Shown: positions 43,368 through 52,598, counted from the stretch's first letter. The stretch is DNA of 64,000 nucleotides from Micromonospora marina (GCF_900091565.1 NZ_FMCV01000022.1:55273-119272); one strand, 5' to 3'. Numbers and translations: made by a program. The notes: generated by a model from the letters alone, not told the origin.

Positions 43368-45899
43368 TCAGGAGGCGCCGTCGGCGCGCAGCGGGAAGAC
43401 GTTGCCGCGGGCCGCGTCGCGCAGCGACCCCAGCACCGCGGCGATCTTGTCGGCCGGCATCGGCTTGAAGAAGTGGTAGCCCTGAGCGGCGGTGCAGCCC
43501 AGCTCGGCCAGCGCGGTGCGCTGCTCGGCGGTCTCGACGCCCTCGGCCACCACCCGCAGGCCCAGCTCGTGGGCCAGCCCGACGGTGGTCCGGACGATCG
43601 CCGCCGCCTCCGGTGAGTCGGCCATCCGCAGCACGAACGAGCGGTCCACCTTCAACTCGTCGACGGCGATCCGGGTGAGGAACGTCAGCGACGAGAAGCC
43701 GGTGCCGAAGTCGTCCACGGCGAGCTGCACGCCCATGGCGCGCAGCGTGGCCAGCACCTCGTCGATGACCTCCAGCTCGCTCATCACCACCGTCTCGGTG
43801 ATCTCCAGGACGAGCCGGTGCGGCGGCACCTGGTGGCGGCGCAGCGCCTCCTCGATCTCGGCGGGCAGCCGGGGGTCGAGCAGGCTGCGTGCGGACAGGT
43901 TCACCGAGATCGGGACGTCGAGCCCGTCCCGCGCCCAGCCGGAGGCCACCGCCAGCGCCTTGTCCAGCACGTACCGGGTGAAGCTGCCGAGCTGCTCGCT
44001 GTTCTCCACCGGGCGGATGAAGTCGGCCGGGCCGAGCCAGCCCCGGCGCGGATGCCGCCACCGGATCAGCGCCTCCACCCCGGTCGGCGCGCCGGTCGCC
44101 AGGTCCACCGCCGGCTGCAACGCCAGCACCAGCTGGTCGTCGGCCGCCAGCGCCTCCCGCATCTCCGCGAGCAACGCCAGGTGGTCGGTGCTCGCCGCGT
44201 CGCGGGAGCTGTCGTACGCGGCGACGCTGCCGCCGCCCTCCTTCGCCTGGTACATGGCGATGTCGGCACGCCGCAGCAGCTCGGTCAGGTCGGCCGCGCC
44301 CGCGTCGGCGACCACCACGCCCACCGCCACCTCGACGGACATCCGCACCCCGGCCACCTCGGTCGGTGCGGCGAGGCGCTCGGCGACCTCCCGGGCCTGG
44401 CGCAGCGCGTACGCCAGCGGAGCCGTCCGGTCCTCGACCAGCGGCACCGAGGTCAGCAGCAGGGCGAACTCGTCGCCGCCGAGGCGCCCGAGCAGGTCAC
44501 CCGGCCGGGTCAGCGCGGCGAGGCGGTTGGAGGTCAGCCGCAGCAACTGGTCGCCCGCCGAGTGCCCGAGCGTGTCGTTGACCTCCTTGAACTGGTTCAC
44601 GTCGAGCAGCAGGAGGGCCACCGGGTGGTCGTGTGCGCGCTGCCGCAGCGCCTGATCCCCCTTGGCGAGCAGCGCCGCCCGGTTGAGCAGTCCGGTGAGC
44701 TGGTCGTGCACCGCGTCGTACAACGAGCGGGCGGTGACCAGCCGTAGCTCCCGATGCGTGGCGGCATCGTGCAGGGCGGCGGCCAGCGCGTCGCCGAACG
44801 CCGCCACACCGTCGCGTTCCCGGGCGCTCGGCGGGGCGGACCGGGCGAACCGCACCCGCAGGCGGCCGACCTCTGTGGATCCCACGGCGAGGCGGCGCAC
44901 CAGTTCGTGCTCCCCCGCGTCGGCGCCGGCGGACGGCTCCACCTCCCGGTCGCGTACCTGCCCGCCGCGGTCGGCCCGGTAGCGGCGCCAGCGTCCCTCG
45001 CCCCGGGCCACGTCGACCTCGGCGAGTTCCGCGCCGAACAGGGTGAGCGCGCCGGTCACCGCGGCGGTCGCCACGCCGCGCTCGTCGAGCTGGTTGAGCG
45101 CGGCGGTGGCCTCGGCGAACGCCCGCCAGGTGCGCCGTTCCTGATCGGCCCGCAGCCGGTGGCGGTAGGTCTGCTGGAGCAGCCAGAGCGGCGGCGGCAG
45201 GAGCAGCAGCCAGCGCACGTCGAGTTCGAGCAGCGCGACGACCACCAGGCCGACCGCCACGTTGCCGACGAACATGAGCAGCTTGCCGCGCAGCGCGGCG
45301 AGCAGCGGCGGCCCGATCGCGATGCCGTGCCGCAGGGCGAGCGTGACGGCGCCCAGGAAGGCGGTGGTCAGCAGGTAGGTGACCGCGGCGGCAGTGAGCG
45401 TGAGCGCCAGCTCCGGGGTGGGCGCGGCGAGCAGCGGCGGGCCGAGAGCGGTGGCCACGGTCGCGGCGAGCGCGGTGGCGGCGGTGAGCGAACCGGCGAT
45501 GCCGACCAGTTCCAGCGCCGGCCGGCGGTCGGCGACCAGTGACATCACGGTCCAGGCGGCGCCCACACCCAAGAGGGCGGCGGCCGGGAGCCAACCGGCC
45601 GGCACCAGCCAGAGGCAGACCACGAGTGCGGCCTCGCCCCAGGTGATGCTCACCATGCCCGAGGCGCTGCGGAAGCGCAGCCGGGCGAGCTGCGCCACCG
45701 CGAACGCGACGGTGGCGATGCCGAAGCGGGCCGGGCCGGGCAGGGGGTGGTCGACCGGCAGGTGCGACGGGACGGTGAGGCCGAGCGCGGCGGCGAGCAG
45801 ACCGGTGAGCGCGACCGCGACGGTGAGCAGGACGACGCCCACCGGCGTCCCGTGCAGGCCGATCCGGTCCGGGGAACGGTCGGCCGGCTCGGTGGTCAC
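43368..45899 (-). CDS. Membrane-bound GGDEF-EAL protein (cyclic di-GMP synthesis and hydrolysis)
   Basis: This 843-residue protein has about seven N-terminal hydrophobic helices (residues about 15-240), a linker resembling a degenerate GAF region, a GGDEF domain with intact LGGDEF (474-478), and an EAL domain with intact EALIRW from 609, plus DDFGTG and AEGVET. All catalytic positions I can see are kept, so both diguanylate cyclase and phosphodiesterase activity are possible. Cyclic di-GMP controls development through BldD in related genera. The GTG at 45899 overlaps the stop of a 21-codon upstream ORF (GTGA) whose ribosome site can be paired in a stem. Confidence 0.92.
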   Translation of the reverse strand: MTTEPADRSPDRIGLHGTPVGVVLLTVAVALTGLLAAALGLTVPSHLPVDHPLPGPARFGIATVAFAVAQLARLRFRSASGMVSITWGEAALVVCLWLVPAGWLPAAALLGVGAAWTVMSLVADRRPALELVGIAGSLTAATALAATVATALGPPLLAAPTPELALTLTAAAVTYLLTTAFLGAVTLALRHGIAIGPPLLAALRGKLLMFVGNVAVGLVVVALLELDVRWLLLLPPPLWLLQQTYRHRLRADQERRTWRAFAEATAALNQLDERGVATAAVTGALTLFGAELAEVDVARGEGRWRRYRADRGGQVRDREVEPSAGADAGEHELVRRLAVGSTEVGRLRVRFARSAPPSARERDGVAAFGDALAAALHDAATHRELRLVTARSLYDAVHDQLTGLLNRAALLAKGDQALRQRAHDHPVALLLLDVNQFKEVNDTLGHSAGDQLLRLTSNRLAALTRPGDLLGRLGGDEFALLLTSVPLVEDRTAPLAYALRQAREVAERLAAPTEVAGVRMSVEVAVGVVVADAGAADLTELLRRADIAMYQAKEGGGSVAAYDSSRDAASTDHLALLAEMREALAADDQLVLALQPAVDLATGAPTGVEALIRWRHPRRGWLGPADFIRPVENSEQLGSFTRYVLDKALAVASGWARDGLDVPISVNLSARSLLDPRLPAEIEEALRRHQVPPHRLVLEITETVVMSELEVIDEVLATLRAMGVQLAVDDFGTGFSSLTFLTRIAVDELKVDRSFVLRMADSPEAAAIVRTTVGLAHELGLRVVAEGVETAEQRTALAELGCTAAQGYHFFKPMPADKIAAVLGSLRDAARGNVFPLRADGAS

Positions 45900-45961
45900 G
45901 GGGCCGCCCCGTCGACGGGTCGGGCGGGGGCATGGTCGGGGGCCGGTGCTGACTTCGACAT
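45896..45961 (-). CDS. 21-codon upstream ORF coupled to the GGDEF-EAL gene
   Basis: The ATG at 45961 has GAAGGGGGA at correct spacing, and the ORF ends on the GTG of the GGDEF-EAL gene as GTGA. The peptide begins MSKSAPAPDHAP and is Pro/Ala-rich with no recognisable domain. The GGDEF-EAL GTG itself has no ribosome site, so translation may depend on this ORF. It may be a control leader rather than a functional peptide. Confidence 0.4.
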   Translation of the reverse strand: MSKSAPAPDHAPARPVDGAAP

Positions 45962-45970
45962 CGGCGTCCC

Positions 45971-46015
45971 CCTTCCGCGCAGGGTCCGGGGCCTGACGGT
46001 CCCCCCGGCGGAAGG
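45971..46015 (-). promoter_or_regulatory. Stem that can hide the upstream ORF ribosome site
   Basis: On the transcript, CCTTCCGC (from 46008-46015) pairs perfectly with GCGGAAGG (from 45971-45978), which includes the start of the Shine-Dalgarno sequence GAAGGGGGA. An inner CGGGG/CCCCG pairing lies within. Such a stem could make expression of the GGDEF-EAL gene conditional. Chance stems are common at this GC content. Confidence 0.35.
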
Positions 46016-46023
46016 CTAAGCCA

Positions 46024-46059
46024 AAGCCGGTGGTCGCAACAGGGGGCGACGACCGGCTT
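46024..46059 (-). terminator. Terminator after the small membrane protein gene
   Basis: AAGCCGGTGGTCGC and GCGACGACCGGCTT pair over 14 positions with one mismatch and an eight-base loop, about 20 bases beyond the stop at 46080. Confidence 0.65.
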
Positions 46060-46079
46060 CGGCGTGATTCACGCGGTGT

Positions 46080-46364
46080 TCAGCTGTCCCGGTGCTGCTG
46101 GGAGCCGTTGGGCGCATTCGTCGGTGAATCCTGCCCGACGAGCCCGTCTGTCGGATCGGCGACTGCGGAATCGGCCCGGCCGGGGGTGCCCTGCTGCGGG
46201 AAGCGGTCGGGCAGCCGGCGCAGCCGGCCGTTCATGTTGCGGATCAGCAGGACGGTGACGGTGCCCAGCGCGACGATGAGGAAGAGGCCCATCGGACCGG
46301 CCAGACCACCCGTACGGGTGTCACCGAAGTTGTTCTGCGCGAGCACCTCGACGGTGGTCAGCAT
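46080..46364 (-). CDS. Small single-helix membrane protein, mca-linked
   Basis: This 94-residue protein has one transmembrane helix (GLAGPMGLFLIVALGTVTVLL, about residues 19-40), a short basic segment (RNMNGRLRRL) after it, and a polar, probably disordered C-terminus. No named family. It follows mca by 48 bases on the same strand and ends in a terminator, so the two probably share a transcript. The positive-inside rule places the tail in the cytoplasm. Confidence 0.72.
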   Translation of the reverse strand: MLTTVEVLAQNNFGDTRTGGLAGPMGLFLIVALGTVTVLLIRNMNGRLRRLPDRFPQQGTPGRADSAVADPTDGLVGQDSPTNAPNGSQQHRDS

Positions 46365-46412
46365 GGTGTTCCTCCGATGTGCGACTGAGCACCAGGGTAG
46401 CCCCCGGCCTGG

Positions 46413-47294
46413 TCAGTGGGCACGGCACGCCTCACGTACGCCCGCGAACAGGTCGGACTCGGGCAGCGGGCTGTCGACCATCGACCGGGCGAGTTGGAAG
46501 TCCTCCGTCGGCCAGGCGTGCTTCTGCAGCTCCATCGGCACCTGGAACCAGAAGCCGTCGGGGTCGATCTGGGTGGCGTGCGCGCGCAGCGCGTCGTCGC
46601 GGACCGGGAAGTAGTCGGCGCACTCGACCCGGGTGGTGATCCGGGCGCCCTTGTCGGGGCGCTCGTCCCAGCGCTTCATCCACTCGCCGTACGGCGATTC
46701 GAGACCGGCGGCGAGCACCGCCTCGTGCAGGCTCATGATCTTGGCGCGGGAGAAGCCCACGTCGTAGTAGAGCTTCAGCGGCTGCCACGGCTCGCCCAGC
46801 CCGGCGTGGCGCTCCGGGTCACCGGCCGCGTCGAACGCCGCCACGGTGATCTTGTGGGTCATGATGTGGTCGGGGTGCGGGTAGCCGCCCTCCTCGTCGT
46901 ACGTGGTGACGACGTGCGGGCGGAACTGCCGCATCAGGCGCACCAGCGGCGCGGCGGCGACGTCCACGTCCTGGAGGGCGAAGCAGCCCTCCGGCAGCGG
47001 CGGCAGCGGGTCGCCCTCGGGCAGCCCGGAGTCGACGAAGCCGAGCCACGCCTGCTCGACGCCGAGGATGGCCCGGGCGGCGTCCATCTCGGCCCGCCGG
47101 ATGTCTCCGATGTTCGCCCACACGTCGGGGCGGTCCATCTTGGGGTTGAGCACACTGCCCCGCTCACCACCGGTGGCGGTGACGACCAGGACGTCCACCC
47201 CCTCGGCGACGTATTTCGCCATGGTGGCGGCACCCTTGCTCGACTCGTCGTCGGGATGGGCGTGCACCGCCATGAGACGCAGCTGTTCTGCCAC
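46413..47294 (-). CDS. mca: Mycothiol S-conjugate amidase
   Basis: This 293-residue zinc amidase cleaves mycothiol S-conjugates of toxins or antibiotics, releasing a mercapturic acid for export. The LmbE/GlcNAc-PI deacetylase fold shows the zinc motif HAHPDDE (11-17) and the later GYPHPDH histidines. It resembles Mca more than MshB by its length and by the C-terminal FWFQVPMELQKHAWPTEDF-type ending. The GTG at 47294 has GAGGAG nine bases upstream. Presence of this gene marks an actinobacterium that uses mycothiol. Confidence 0.95.
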   Translation of the reverse strand: MAEQLRLMAVHAHPDDESSKGAATMAKYVAEGVDVLVVTATGGERGSVLNPKMDRPDVWANIGDIRRAEMDAARAILGVEQAWLGFVDSGLPEGDPLPPLPEGCFALQDVDVAAAPLVRLMRQFRPHVVTTYDEEGGYPHPDHIMTHKITVAAFDAAGDPERHAGLGEPWQPLKLYYDVGFSRAKIMSLHEAVLAAGLESPYGEWMKRWDERPDKGARITTRVECADYFPVRDDALRAHATQIDPDGFWFQVPMELQKHAWPTEDFQLARSMVDSPLPESDLFAGVREACRAH

Positions 47295-47536
47295 CTTCGG
47301 CGCTCCTCGTCTGTGCCCGCCGACCGGCCCCGGGCCGACCGGCTGACCTGCCGGAATCTCCCCCCGCGCCCGCGAAAGCCCCCGCGACGGCCGGCCGGGC
47401 CCCGCCACCGGAGTGGCCAGGGCCACGCCCGCCGGTCCAGGCCGACCTGCCATCCTTGACTCAGCGCCGGGCTGGGAAGATGGACCTAGCCATTCTTGCC
47501 GATGCCGCCGACAACAACGCCAGGAGATACCCGCCG

Positions 47537-47971
47537 GTGAGCGAGACGCACGCCACAGTCGCCGCGGAGGCGCCGGCCTTCCCGCCGGGCCGCTACGGAC
47601 GCCGCCGGGAGCCGGGACGCCGCCGGCCACTCCTGCTCGCCCTCACGGTGACGGTCGCGCTGGCCGTCCTCGGGCTGGGCGCGACGAAGCTCTACTACCA
47701 GTACGGTGACCCGGAATACCGGGGCGAGATGATCAGCTACACCGACATCACCGACTCCCGGGTGGTGGTCGACTTCCGGGTCACCGTGCCGCCGGGCGGC
47801 TCCGCCACCTGCCTGCTACGGGCCCGCTCCCACGACGGGGCCCAGGTGGGCAGCGCCGAGGCCACCGTGACCGCGGAGCCCGGTCAGCGCCACATCCGGG
47901 CCCGGCAGGAGGTGCCCACGAGCACCCGGCCGTTCATCGGCGAGGTCCTGCGCTGCCGGCCCGCCGGCTGA
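47537..47971 (+). CDS. DUF4307 membrane-anchored protein
   Basis: This 144-residue protein has a basic cytoplasmic N-terminus (RRREPGRRR), one helix (PLLLALTVTVALAVLGLGA) and an extracytoplasmic beta-rich domain (RVVVDFRVTVPPGGSATCLLRA) with two cysteines. It matches DUF4307, an actinobacterial family of unknown function. It is divergent from mca, as is common in the phylum. The GTG at 47537 is chosen because AGGAGA lies upstream. TTGACT at 47457-47462 could be part of its promoter. Confidence 0.87.
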   Translation: MSETHATVAAEAPAFPPGRYGRRREPGRRRPLLLALTVTVALAVLGLGATKLYYQYGDPEYRGEMISYTDITDSRVVVDFRVTVPPGGSATCLLRARSHDGAQVGSAEATVTAEPGQRHIRARQEVPTSTRPFIGEVLRCRPAG

Positions 47972-48116
47972 GCCGGCCCGCCGGCGAGTCGCCGGCCACC
48001 GCACCCCGGTCCCGTCACCGGCACCCGGGGTGATCGATCACACCTCGACGTGACCCGCACTGGTAGCCTTGCAAGTTCACCTGTCAGCCAGTCCGCACCA
48101 ATCGAGGAGAACGCCT

Positions 48117-48617
48117 GTGTCCACAAATGGAAACGAGGCGCCCGCCACCTGGCTGTCCCAGGACGCCTACGACCGTCTGCAGGCCGAGCTCGACGAGCTG
48201 ATCGCCAACCGGCCGGTCATCGCCGCCGAGATCAACGCCCGGCGCGAGGAGGGCGACCTGCGGGAGAACGGTGGCTACCACGCCGCCCGTGAGGAGCAGG
48301 GCAAGGCCGAGGGCCGCATCCTCTACCTCAAGGAGCTGCTGCGCACCGCCAAGGTCGGTGAGGCGCCGGATGCCGACGCGGTCTCGCCGGGCATGGTCGT
48401 GAAGATCTACTTCGACGACGACGCCGACGACAGCGAGACCTTCCTCCTCGGCTCCCGGGAGATCGCCTCCACCACCGACCTCACGGTCTACAGCCCCGAG
48501 TCCGCGCTCGGCAAGGCGATCCTCGGCGGCAAGGCAGGGCAGACCTGCACCTACACGGCGCCCAGCGGCGCCGATATCAAGGTGACCATCGTCTCCTTCG
48601 AGCCGTACAGCGGCTGA
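48117..48617 (+). CDS. greA: Transcription elongation factor GreA
   Basis: This 166-residue GreA rescues backtracked RNA polymerase by stimulating transcript cleavage. The N-terminal coiled coil carries the acidic tip REEGDLRENGGYHAAREEQ (residues about 43-61), and the C-terminal FKBP-like domain includes SPESALGKAILGGKAGQ. The GTG at 48117 follows GAGGAGA. Length is normal. It is convergent with ilvA, with two hairpins between them. Confidence 0.97.
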   Translation: MSTNGNEAPATWLSQDAYDRLQAELDELIANRPVIAAEINARREEGDLRENGGYHAAREEQGKAEGRILYLKELLRTAKVGEAPDADAVSPGMVVKIYFDDDADDSETFLLGSREIASTTDLTVYSPESALGKAILGGKAGQTCTYTAPSGADIKVTIVSFEPYSG

Positions 48618-48639
48618 CCCCTCCGGACCCGCGCCGGAT

Positions 48640-48692
48640 GGCTCGGGTCCCGAACCCGACCGAGGCTGACAGGCCCTCCTCGGACCCGAGCC
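48640..48692. terminator. First hairpin between greA and ilvA
   Basis: GGCTCGGGTCC and GGACCCGAGCC pair perfectly over 11 bases around a 31-base loop, 23 bases after the greA stop. Confidence 0.5.
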
Positions 48693-48699
48693 GCACACC

Positions 48700-48736
48700 C
48701 GAACGCCCCGACCGGATCATCCGGCCGGGGCGTTCG
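48700..48736. terminator. Second, stronger hairpin between greA and ilvA
   Basis: CGAACGCCCCGACCGG and CCGGCCGGGGCGTTCG pair over 16 positions with one mismatch and an ATCAT loop. It lies 34 bases from the ilvA stop and can serve both convergent genes. Confidence 0.75.
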
Positions 48737-48770
48737 CGTTCCACCGCGGCGTCCGCGCACCGGCCGGGGC

Positions 48771-49991
48771 TCAGCCCTCGCCGGTGAAGACCACCTGGTA
48801 GCCGCTGGCCCGCAGCGCACTGATCAGCGTGTCCGAGTGCTCCACCCCGCGGGTCTCCACCGACAGGGCCACCTCCACCTCGCCGAGGCGCAGGTGCGGG
48901 TTGGCGCGCTGGTGCACCACGTCCACCACGTTGGCCCGGTGCTCGGCGATCTCGCCCAGCAGGGAGGCGAGCTGCCCGGGCCGGTCCGTGCAGCGCACCG
49001 TGATCCGCAGGAACCGGCCGGCCGCCGCCAGGCCGTGCTCGATCACCCGGAGCATGAGCAGCGGGTCGATGTTGCCGCCGGAGAGCACCGCGACGACCGG
49101 CTCGGTCACCTCCACCGCGCCGGCCAGCAGCGCCGCCACGCCGACCGCGCCGGCCGGCTCGACAACCTGCTTGCCGCGTTCCAGCAACATCAGCAGCGCC
49201 CGGGAGATGTCCTCCTCGGAGACCGTGACGACGTCGTCGACGAGCTTGCGGACATGGGTGAAGGTCAGCTCGCCCGGACGGCCGACGGCGATACCGTCGG
49301 CGATCGTCGCGAACGAGGGCAGCCGCAGCGGCTCGCCGGCCCGCAGCGAGGGCGGGAAGGCGGCGGCGCTCGCCGCCTGGACCCCGATCACGCGTACGTC
49401 GGGACGCAGCGCCTTGGCCGCCACCGCCATGCCCGAGGCGAGGCCGCCGCCGCCCACCCCGGTCACGATGGTGCGCACGTCCGGGCACTGTTCGAGGATC
49501 TCCAGCGCCACGGTGCCCTGCCCGGCGATCACGTCGGGGTGGTCGAACGGGTGGATGAACACCGCTCCGGTCCGCTCGGCGAAGGTCTGCGCCGCGACGA
49601 GCGACTCGTCCACCGTGTTGCCCACCAGCTCGATCTGCGCGCCGTACCCCTTCGTGGCGGCGACCTTCGGCAGCGGCGCGTTCACCGGCATGAAGACGGT
49701 GGCGTGCGCGCCGACCAGCCCGGCGGCCAGCGCCACCCCCTGCGCGTGGTTGCCGGCGCTCGCCGCGACCACGCCGCGGGACCGCTCCTCGGCCGAGAGC
49801 CGGGAGATCCGCACGTACGCACCGCGCACCTTGTACGACCCGGCCCGCTGGAGGTTCTCGCACTTGAGCCAGACCGGCCCGCCGAGCGCGGCGCTGAGCG
49901 GCCGGGACGGCTCCAGCGGGGTGGTACGGGTGACACCGGCGAGCAGTTCCCGCGCGGCCTGTACGTCGGCGAGGCCGACCAGTTCCGTCAT
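48771..49991 (-). CDS. ilvA: Threonine ammonia-lyase
   Basis: This 406-residue PLP enzyme deaminates threonine to 2-oxobutyrate. The Schiff-base lysine is Lys54 in GSYKVRGAY, and the phosphate loop is GVGGGGLASG. A C-terminal ACT domain of about 75 residues (RITVRCTDRPGQLASLLGEI) suggests allosteric control. Its length and single ACT domain are typical of the shorter actinobacterial enzyme. It overlaps the amidase stop by four bases (ATGA), completing a metB-amidase-ilvA operon. Confidence 0.94.
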   Translation of the reverse strand: MTELVGLADVQAARELLAGVTRTTPLEPSRPLSAALGGPVWLKCENLQRAGSYKVRGAYVRISRLSAEERSRGVVAASAGNHAQGVALAAGLVGAHATVFMPVNAPLPKVAATKGYGAQIELVGNTVDESLVAAQTFAERTGAVFIHPFDHPDVIAGQGTVALEILEQCPDVRTIVTGVGGGGLASGMAVAAKALRPDVRVIGVQAASAAAFPPSLRAGEPLRLPSFATIADGIAVGRPGELTFTHVRKLVDDVVTVSEEDISRALLMLLERGKQVVEPAGAVGVAALLAGAVEVTEPVVAVLSGGNIDPLLMLRVIEHGLAAAGRFLRITVRCTDRPGQLASLLGEIAEHRANVVDVVHQRANPHLRLGEVEVALSVETRGVEHSDTLISALRASGYQVVFTGEG

Positions 49992-51433
49992 GCCCCGATC
50001 GTGCCACCCGGTCCAGGTGGGATCTGCGCCGACGTGGCCGGCGACCCCGTTCCGACGCGGGGATAGCCGGGGGCGTGCCGGGCCCACGGCGCCTGCATCT
50101 CGAACTGGCCCGCCACCCCGAGCAGCAGCAGCTCGGAGCCGGGCGGGCCGACGAACTGCACGCCGACGGGCAGCCCGTCCGGGCGGCGGCCGACCGGCAC
50201 CACGATCGACGGCAACCCGGCGATGTTCCACGGCGCCGCGTACGGGGCGTACCTGATGTTCGTCGACATGTTCGCGAGCCAGGAGCGGCCCGACCACCCG
50301 GCCGCCTCCGGCGGCGGCCCGGCCAGCGCCGGGGTGAGCAGCAGGTCGACCGAGTTGTCGGCGAAGAAGTGCACCGACCGTTCGCGCCAGGCGGCCCGGT
50401 CGGCCTCCCGCACGTACCCCCGGCGCTGCGCCCACTCGCCGAGCGTGACGTGCCGGCGGCTGCGTCGCTGGAGTTGACGCGGCGCCACCCCGGCGGCGCG
50501 CACGTCGGCGGCGGCCGACGCGAACCAGGTGGCGATGCCCTGGAGGCCGAGCCGGGTCGGGTAGACCGGGTCGGCGGGCACGGTGTCGTGACCGGCGGCA
50601 GCCAGCAGCCGGCCGGCGGCGGCGACCGCGTCCCGGCTCGGTGCGTCCGGCGAGACGCCGCGCACCGGCGAGCGCAGCGAGACACCCACCCGCAGCCGCT
50701 CCGGCGGGACCAGCTTGTCCGGCCGGCGTCCGGCCAGCACCGAGAAGCCGACCACCGCGTCGGCGACGGTGCTGGTCAGCATGCCGTGCTCGGTGAGGCC
50801 GAACCAGTCGTCCGCGCCGAGCTGGCAGGGCACCACGCCCCGGCCGGGCTTGAGCCCGACCAGACCGCAGCAGGCCGCCGGAATGCGGATCGACCCGAGA
50901 CCGTCGTTGCCGTGAGCCATCGGCACCAGCCCGGCGGCCACCGCGGCGGCCGCACCGCCGGACGAGCCGCCGGGGGTACGCGCCGGGTCCCACGGGTTGC
51001 GGGTGACGGCCGTGTCGTCGTCGGTGAGGGCCCACAGGCCCAGCTCCGGCATCCGGGTCACGCCGAGGATGACAGCGCCCGCGCCGCGCAGCCGCCGGAC
51101 CACCTCGTGGTCGGCCTCCGCCACCTCGGTACGCATCGCGGCCGACCCGTTCCAGGTGGGCAGGCCGGCCACCGGCGTGTTCTCCTTGACCGCCACCGGC
51201 ACCCCGGCCAGCGGCAGGTTCGCCAGTTCCTCCTGCTCGTCGACCTTCTCCGCCTCGGTGATCGCCTCGCCGCCGCGTACCGCGCGGAACGCGCCCAGCT
51301 CGGCGTCGACCCGGGCGACGTGGTCCAGGTGGTCGGCGACGACCTGGGTGGCGGAGACGTCGCCACGGCGTACCGCCCGGGCGATCTGTTTCGCGGTCGT
51401 CCCGACCCAGGTCGTCGGCAAGATGTCCGGCAC
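49988..51433 (-). CDS. Amidase signature family enzyme
   Basis: This 481-residue amidase has the Ser-cisSer-Lys triad visible: Lys83 in PVAVKENTP, the serine pair 157-158 in TPGGSSGG, and the nucleophile Ser181 in GLGSIRIPAACCG. It would hydrolyse an amide; the substrate is unknown. The GTG at 51433 follows GGAGGG. It sits 22 bases after metB and is coupled to ilvA by ATGA, an unusual partner for amino-acid enzymes. A GatA role is unlikely since no gatB or gatC is nearby. Confidence 0.89.
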   Translation of the reverse strand: MPDILPTTWVGTTAKQIARAVRRGDVSATQVVADHLDHVARVDAELGAFRAVRGGEAITEAEKVDEQEELANLPLAGVPVAVKENTPVAGLPTWNGSAAMRTEVAEADHEVVRRLRGAGAVILGVTRMPELGLWALTDDDTAVTRNPWDPARTPGGSSGGAAAAVAAGLVPMAHGNDGLGSIRIPAACCGLVGLKPGRGVVPCQLGADDWFGLTEHGMLTSTVADAVVGFSVLAGRRPDKLVPPERLRVGVSLRSPVRGVSPDAPSRDAVAAAGRLLAAAGHDTVPADPVYPTRLGLQGIATWFASAAADVRAAGVAPRQLQRRSRRHVTLGEWAQRRGYVREADRAAWRERSVHFFADNSVDLLLTPALAGPPPEAAGWSGRSWLANMSTNIRYAPYAAPWNIAGLPSIVVPVGRRPDGLPVGVQFVGPPGSELLLLGVAGQFEMQAPWARHAPGYPRVGTGSPATSAQIPPGPGGTIGA

Positions 51434-51455
51434 TGCCACCCTCCCCAGCCAGCGG

Positions 51456-52598
51456 TCAGCCCAGGGCCTGCTCCAGATCGGCGAGCAGGTCGTCGACCGT
51501 CTCGATGCCGACAGACAGTCGCACGAGATCGCCGGGAACTTCAAGCGGCGAGCCCGCGGCGCTCGCGTGTGTCATCCGGCCCGGGTGCTCGATCAGGGAC
51601 TCCACGCCGCCCAGCGACTCCGCGAGCACGAACAGCCGGGCCCGGTTGCAGATCTGGACGGCGTGCTCCTCGCCGCCCGCCGCGCGGAACGAGATCATGC
51701 CGCCGAACCGGCGCATCTGCTTGACGGCCACCTCGTGACCGGGGTGCGACGGCAGGCCCGGGTAGACGACCTGGGCGACCTTTGCGTGTCCGTCCAGATA
51801 GGCCGCGATCCGCTCGGCGTTGTCACAGTGCCGGTCCATCCGTACCCCGAGGGTCTTGATGCCGCGCAGGGTGAGCCAGGCGTCGAACGGGCCGTTCACC
51901 GCGCCCATCGCGTTCTGGTGGTAGCGCAGTTCCTCGCCGAGCGTGCGGTCCGCCGCGACGAGCGCACCGCCGACCACGTCGGAGTGCCCGCCGACGTACT
52001 TGGTGGTGGAGTGCACCACCACGTCCGCGCCGAACGCGATCGGCTGCTGGAGGTACGGCGAGGCGAAGGTGTTGTCGACCACCAGCAGCGCGCCGGCGTC
52101 GTGCGCCACCGCTGCGAGCGCCGCGATGTCGGCGATGCCGAGCAGCGGGTTGGTCGGCGTCTCCACCCACACGATCCGGGTGGTGCCCGGGCGGATCGCG
52201 GCGCGCACGGCGTCCGGGTCGGAGACCTTCGCCGGGGTGTACGCCAGGCCCCAGCGCTCGGCCACCCTGGCGAACAGCCGGTACGTGCCGCCGTACGCGT
52301 CGTCCGGGATCACCACGTGGTCGCCCGGCTTGCAGACGGTCCGCAGCAGCGTGTCCTCGGCGGCCAGGCCGCTGGCGAAGGCGAGCGCCACCGGGCCGCC
52401 CTCCAGCGCCGCCAGGCACTCCTGCAGCGCGTCCCGGGTGGGGTTGCCGGAGCGGCTGTACTCGTAGCCCTCGCGCGGCGCGCCGACGGCGTCCTGCGCG
52501 TACGTGCTGGTCTGGTAGATCGGCGGGATCACCGCGCCGGTGCGGGCCTCCGGGGCCTGACCGGCGTGGATGGCGAGTGTCTCGAAGCCGTGGCTCAT
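51456..52598 (-). CDS. metB: Cystathionine gamma-synthase
   Basis: This 380-residue PLP enzyme of the Cys/Met metabolism family is expected to join O-acyl-homoserine and cysteine. The cofactor lysine is Lys200 in HSTTKYVGGHSD. Other family motifs are YEYSRSGNPTRDALQ, SGLAAEDTLL and SLGGVESLIEHP. It could act as a gamma-lyase instead, as the two are hard to separate by sequence. Cystathionine beta-synthase is encoded 8 kb away, giving both arms of transsulfuration. First gene of the operon with the amidase and ilvA. Confidence 0.92.
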   Translation of the reverse strand: MSHGFETLAIHAGQAPEARTGAVIPPIYQTSTYAQDAVGAPREGYEYSRSGNPTRDALQECLAALEGGPVALAFASGLAAEDTLLRTVCKPGDHVVIPDDAYGGTYRLFARVAERWGLAYTPAKVSDPDAVRAAIRPGTTRIVWVETPTNPLLGIADIAALAAVAHDAGALLVVDNTFASPYLQQPIAFGADVVVHSTTKYVGGHSDVVGGALVAADRTLGEELRYHQNAMGAVNGPFDAWLTLRGIKTLGVRMDRHCDNAERIAAYLDGHAKVAQVVYPGLPSHPGHEVAVKQMRRFGGMISFRAAGGEEHAVQICNRARLFVLAESLGGVESLIEHPGRMTHASAAGSPLEVPGDLVRLSVGIETVDDLLADLEQALG

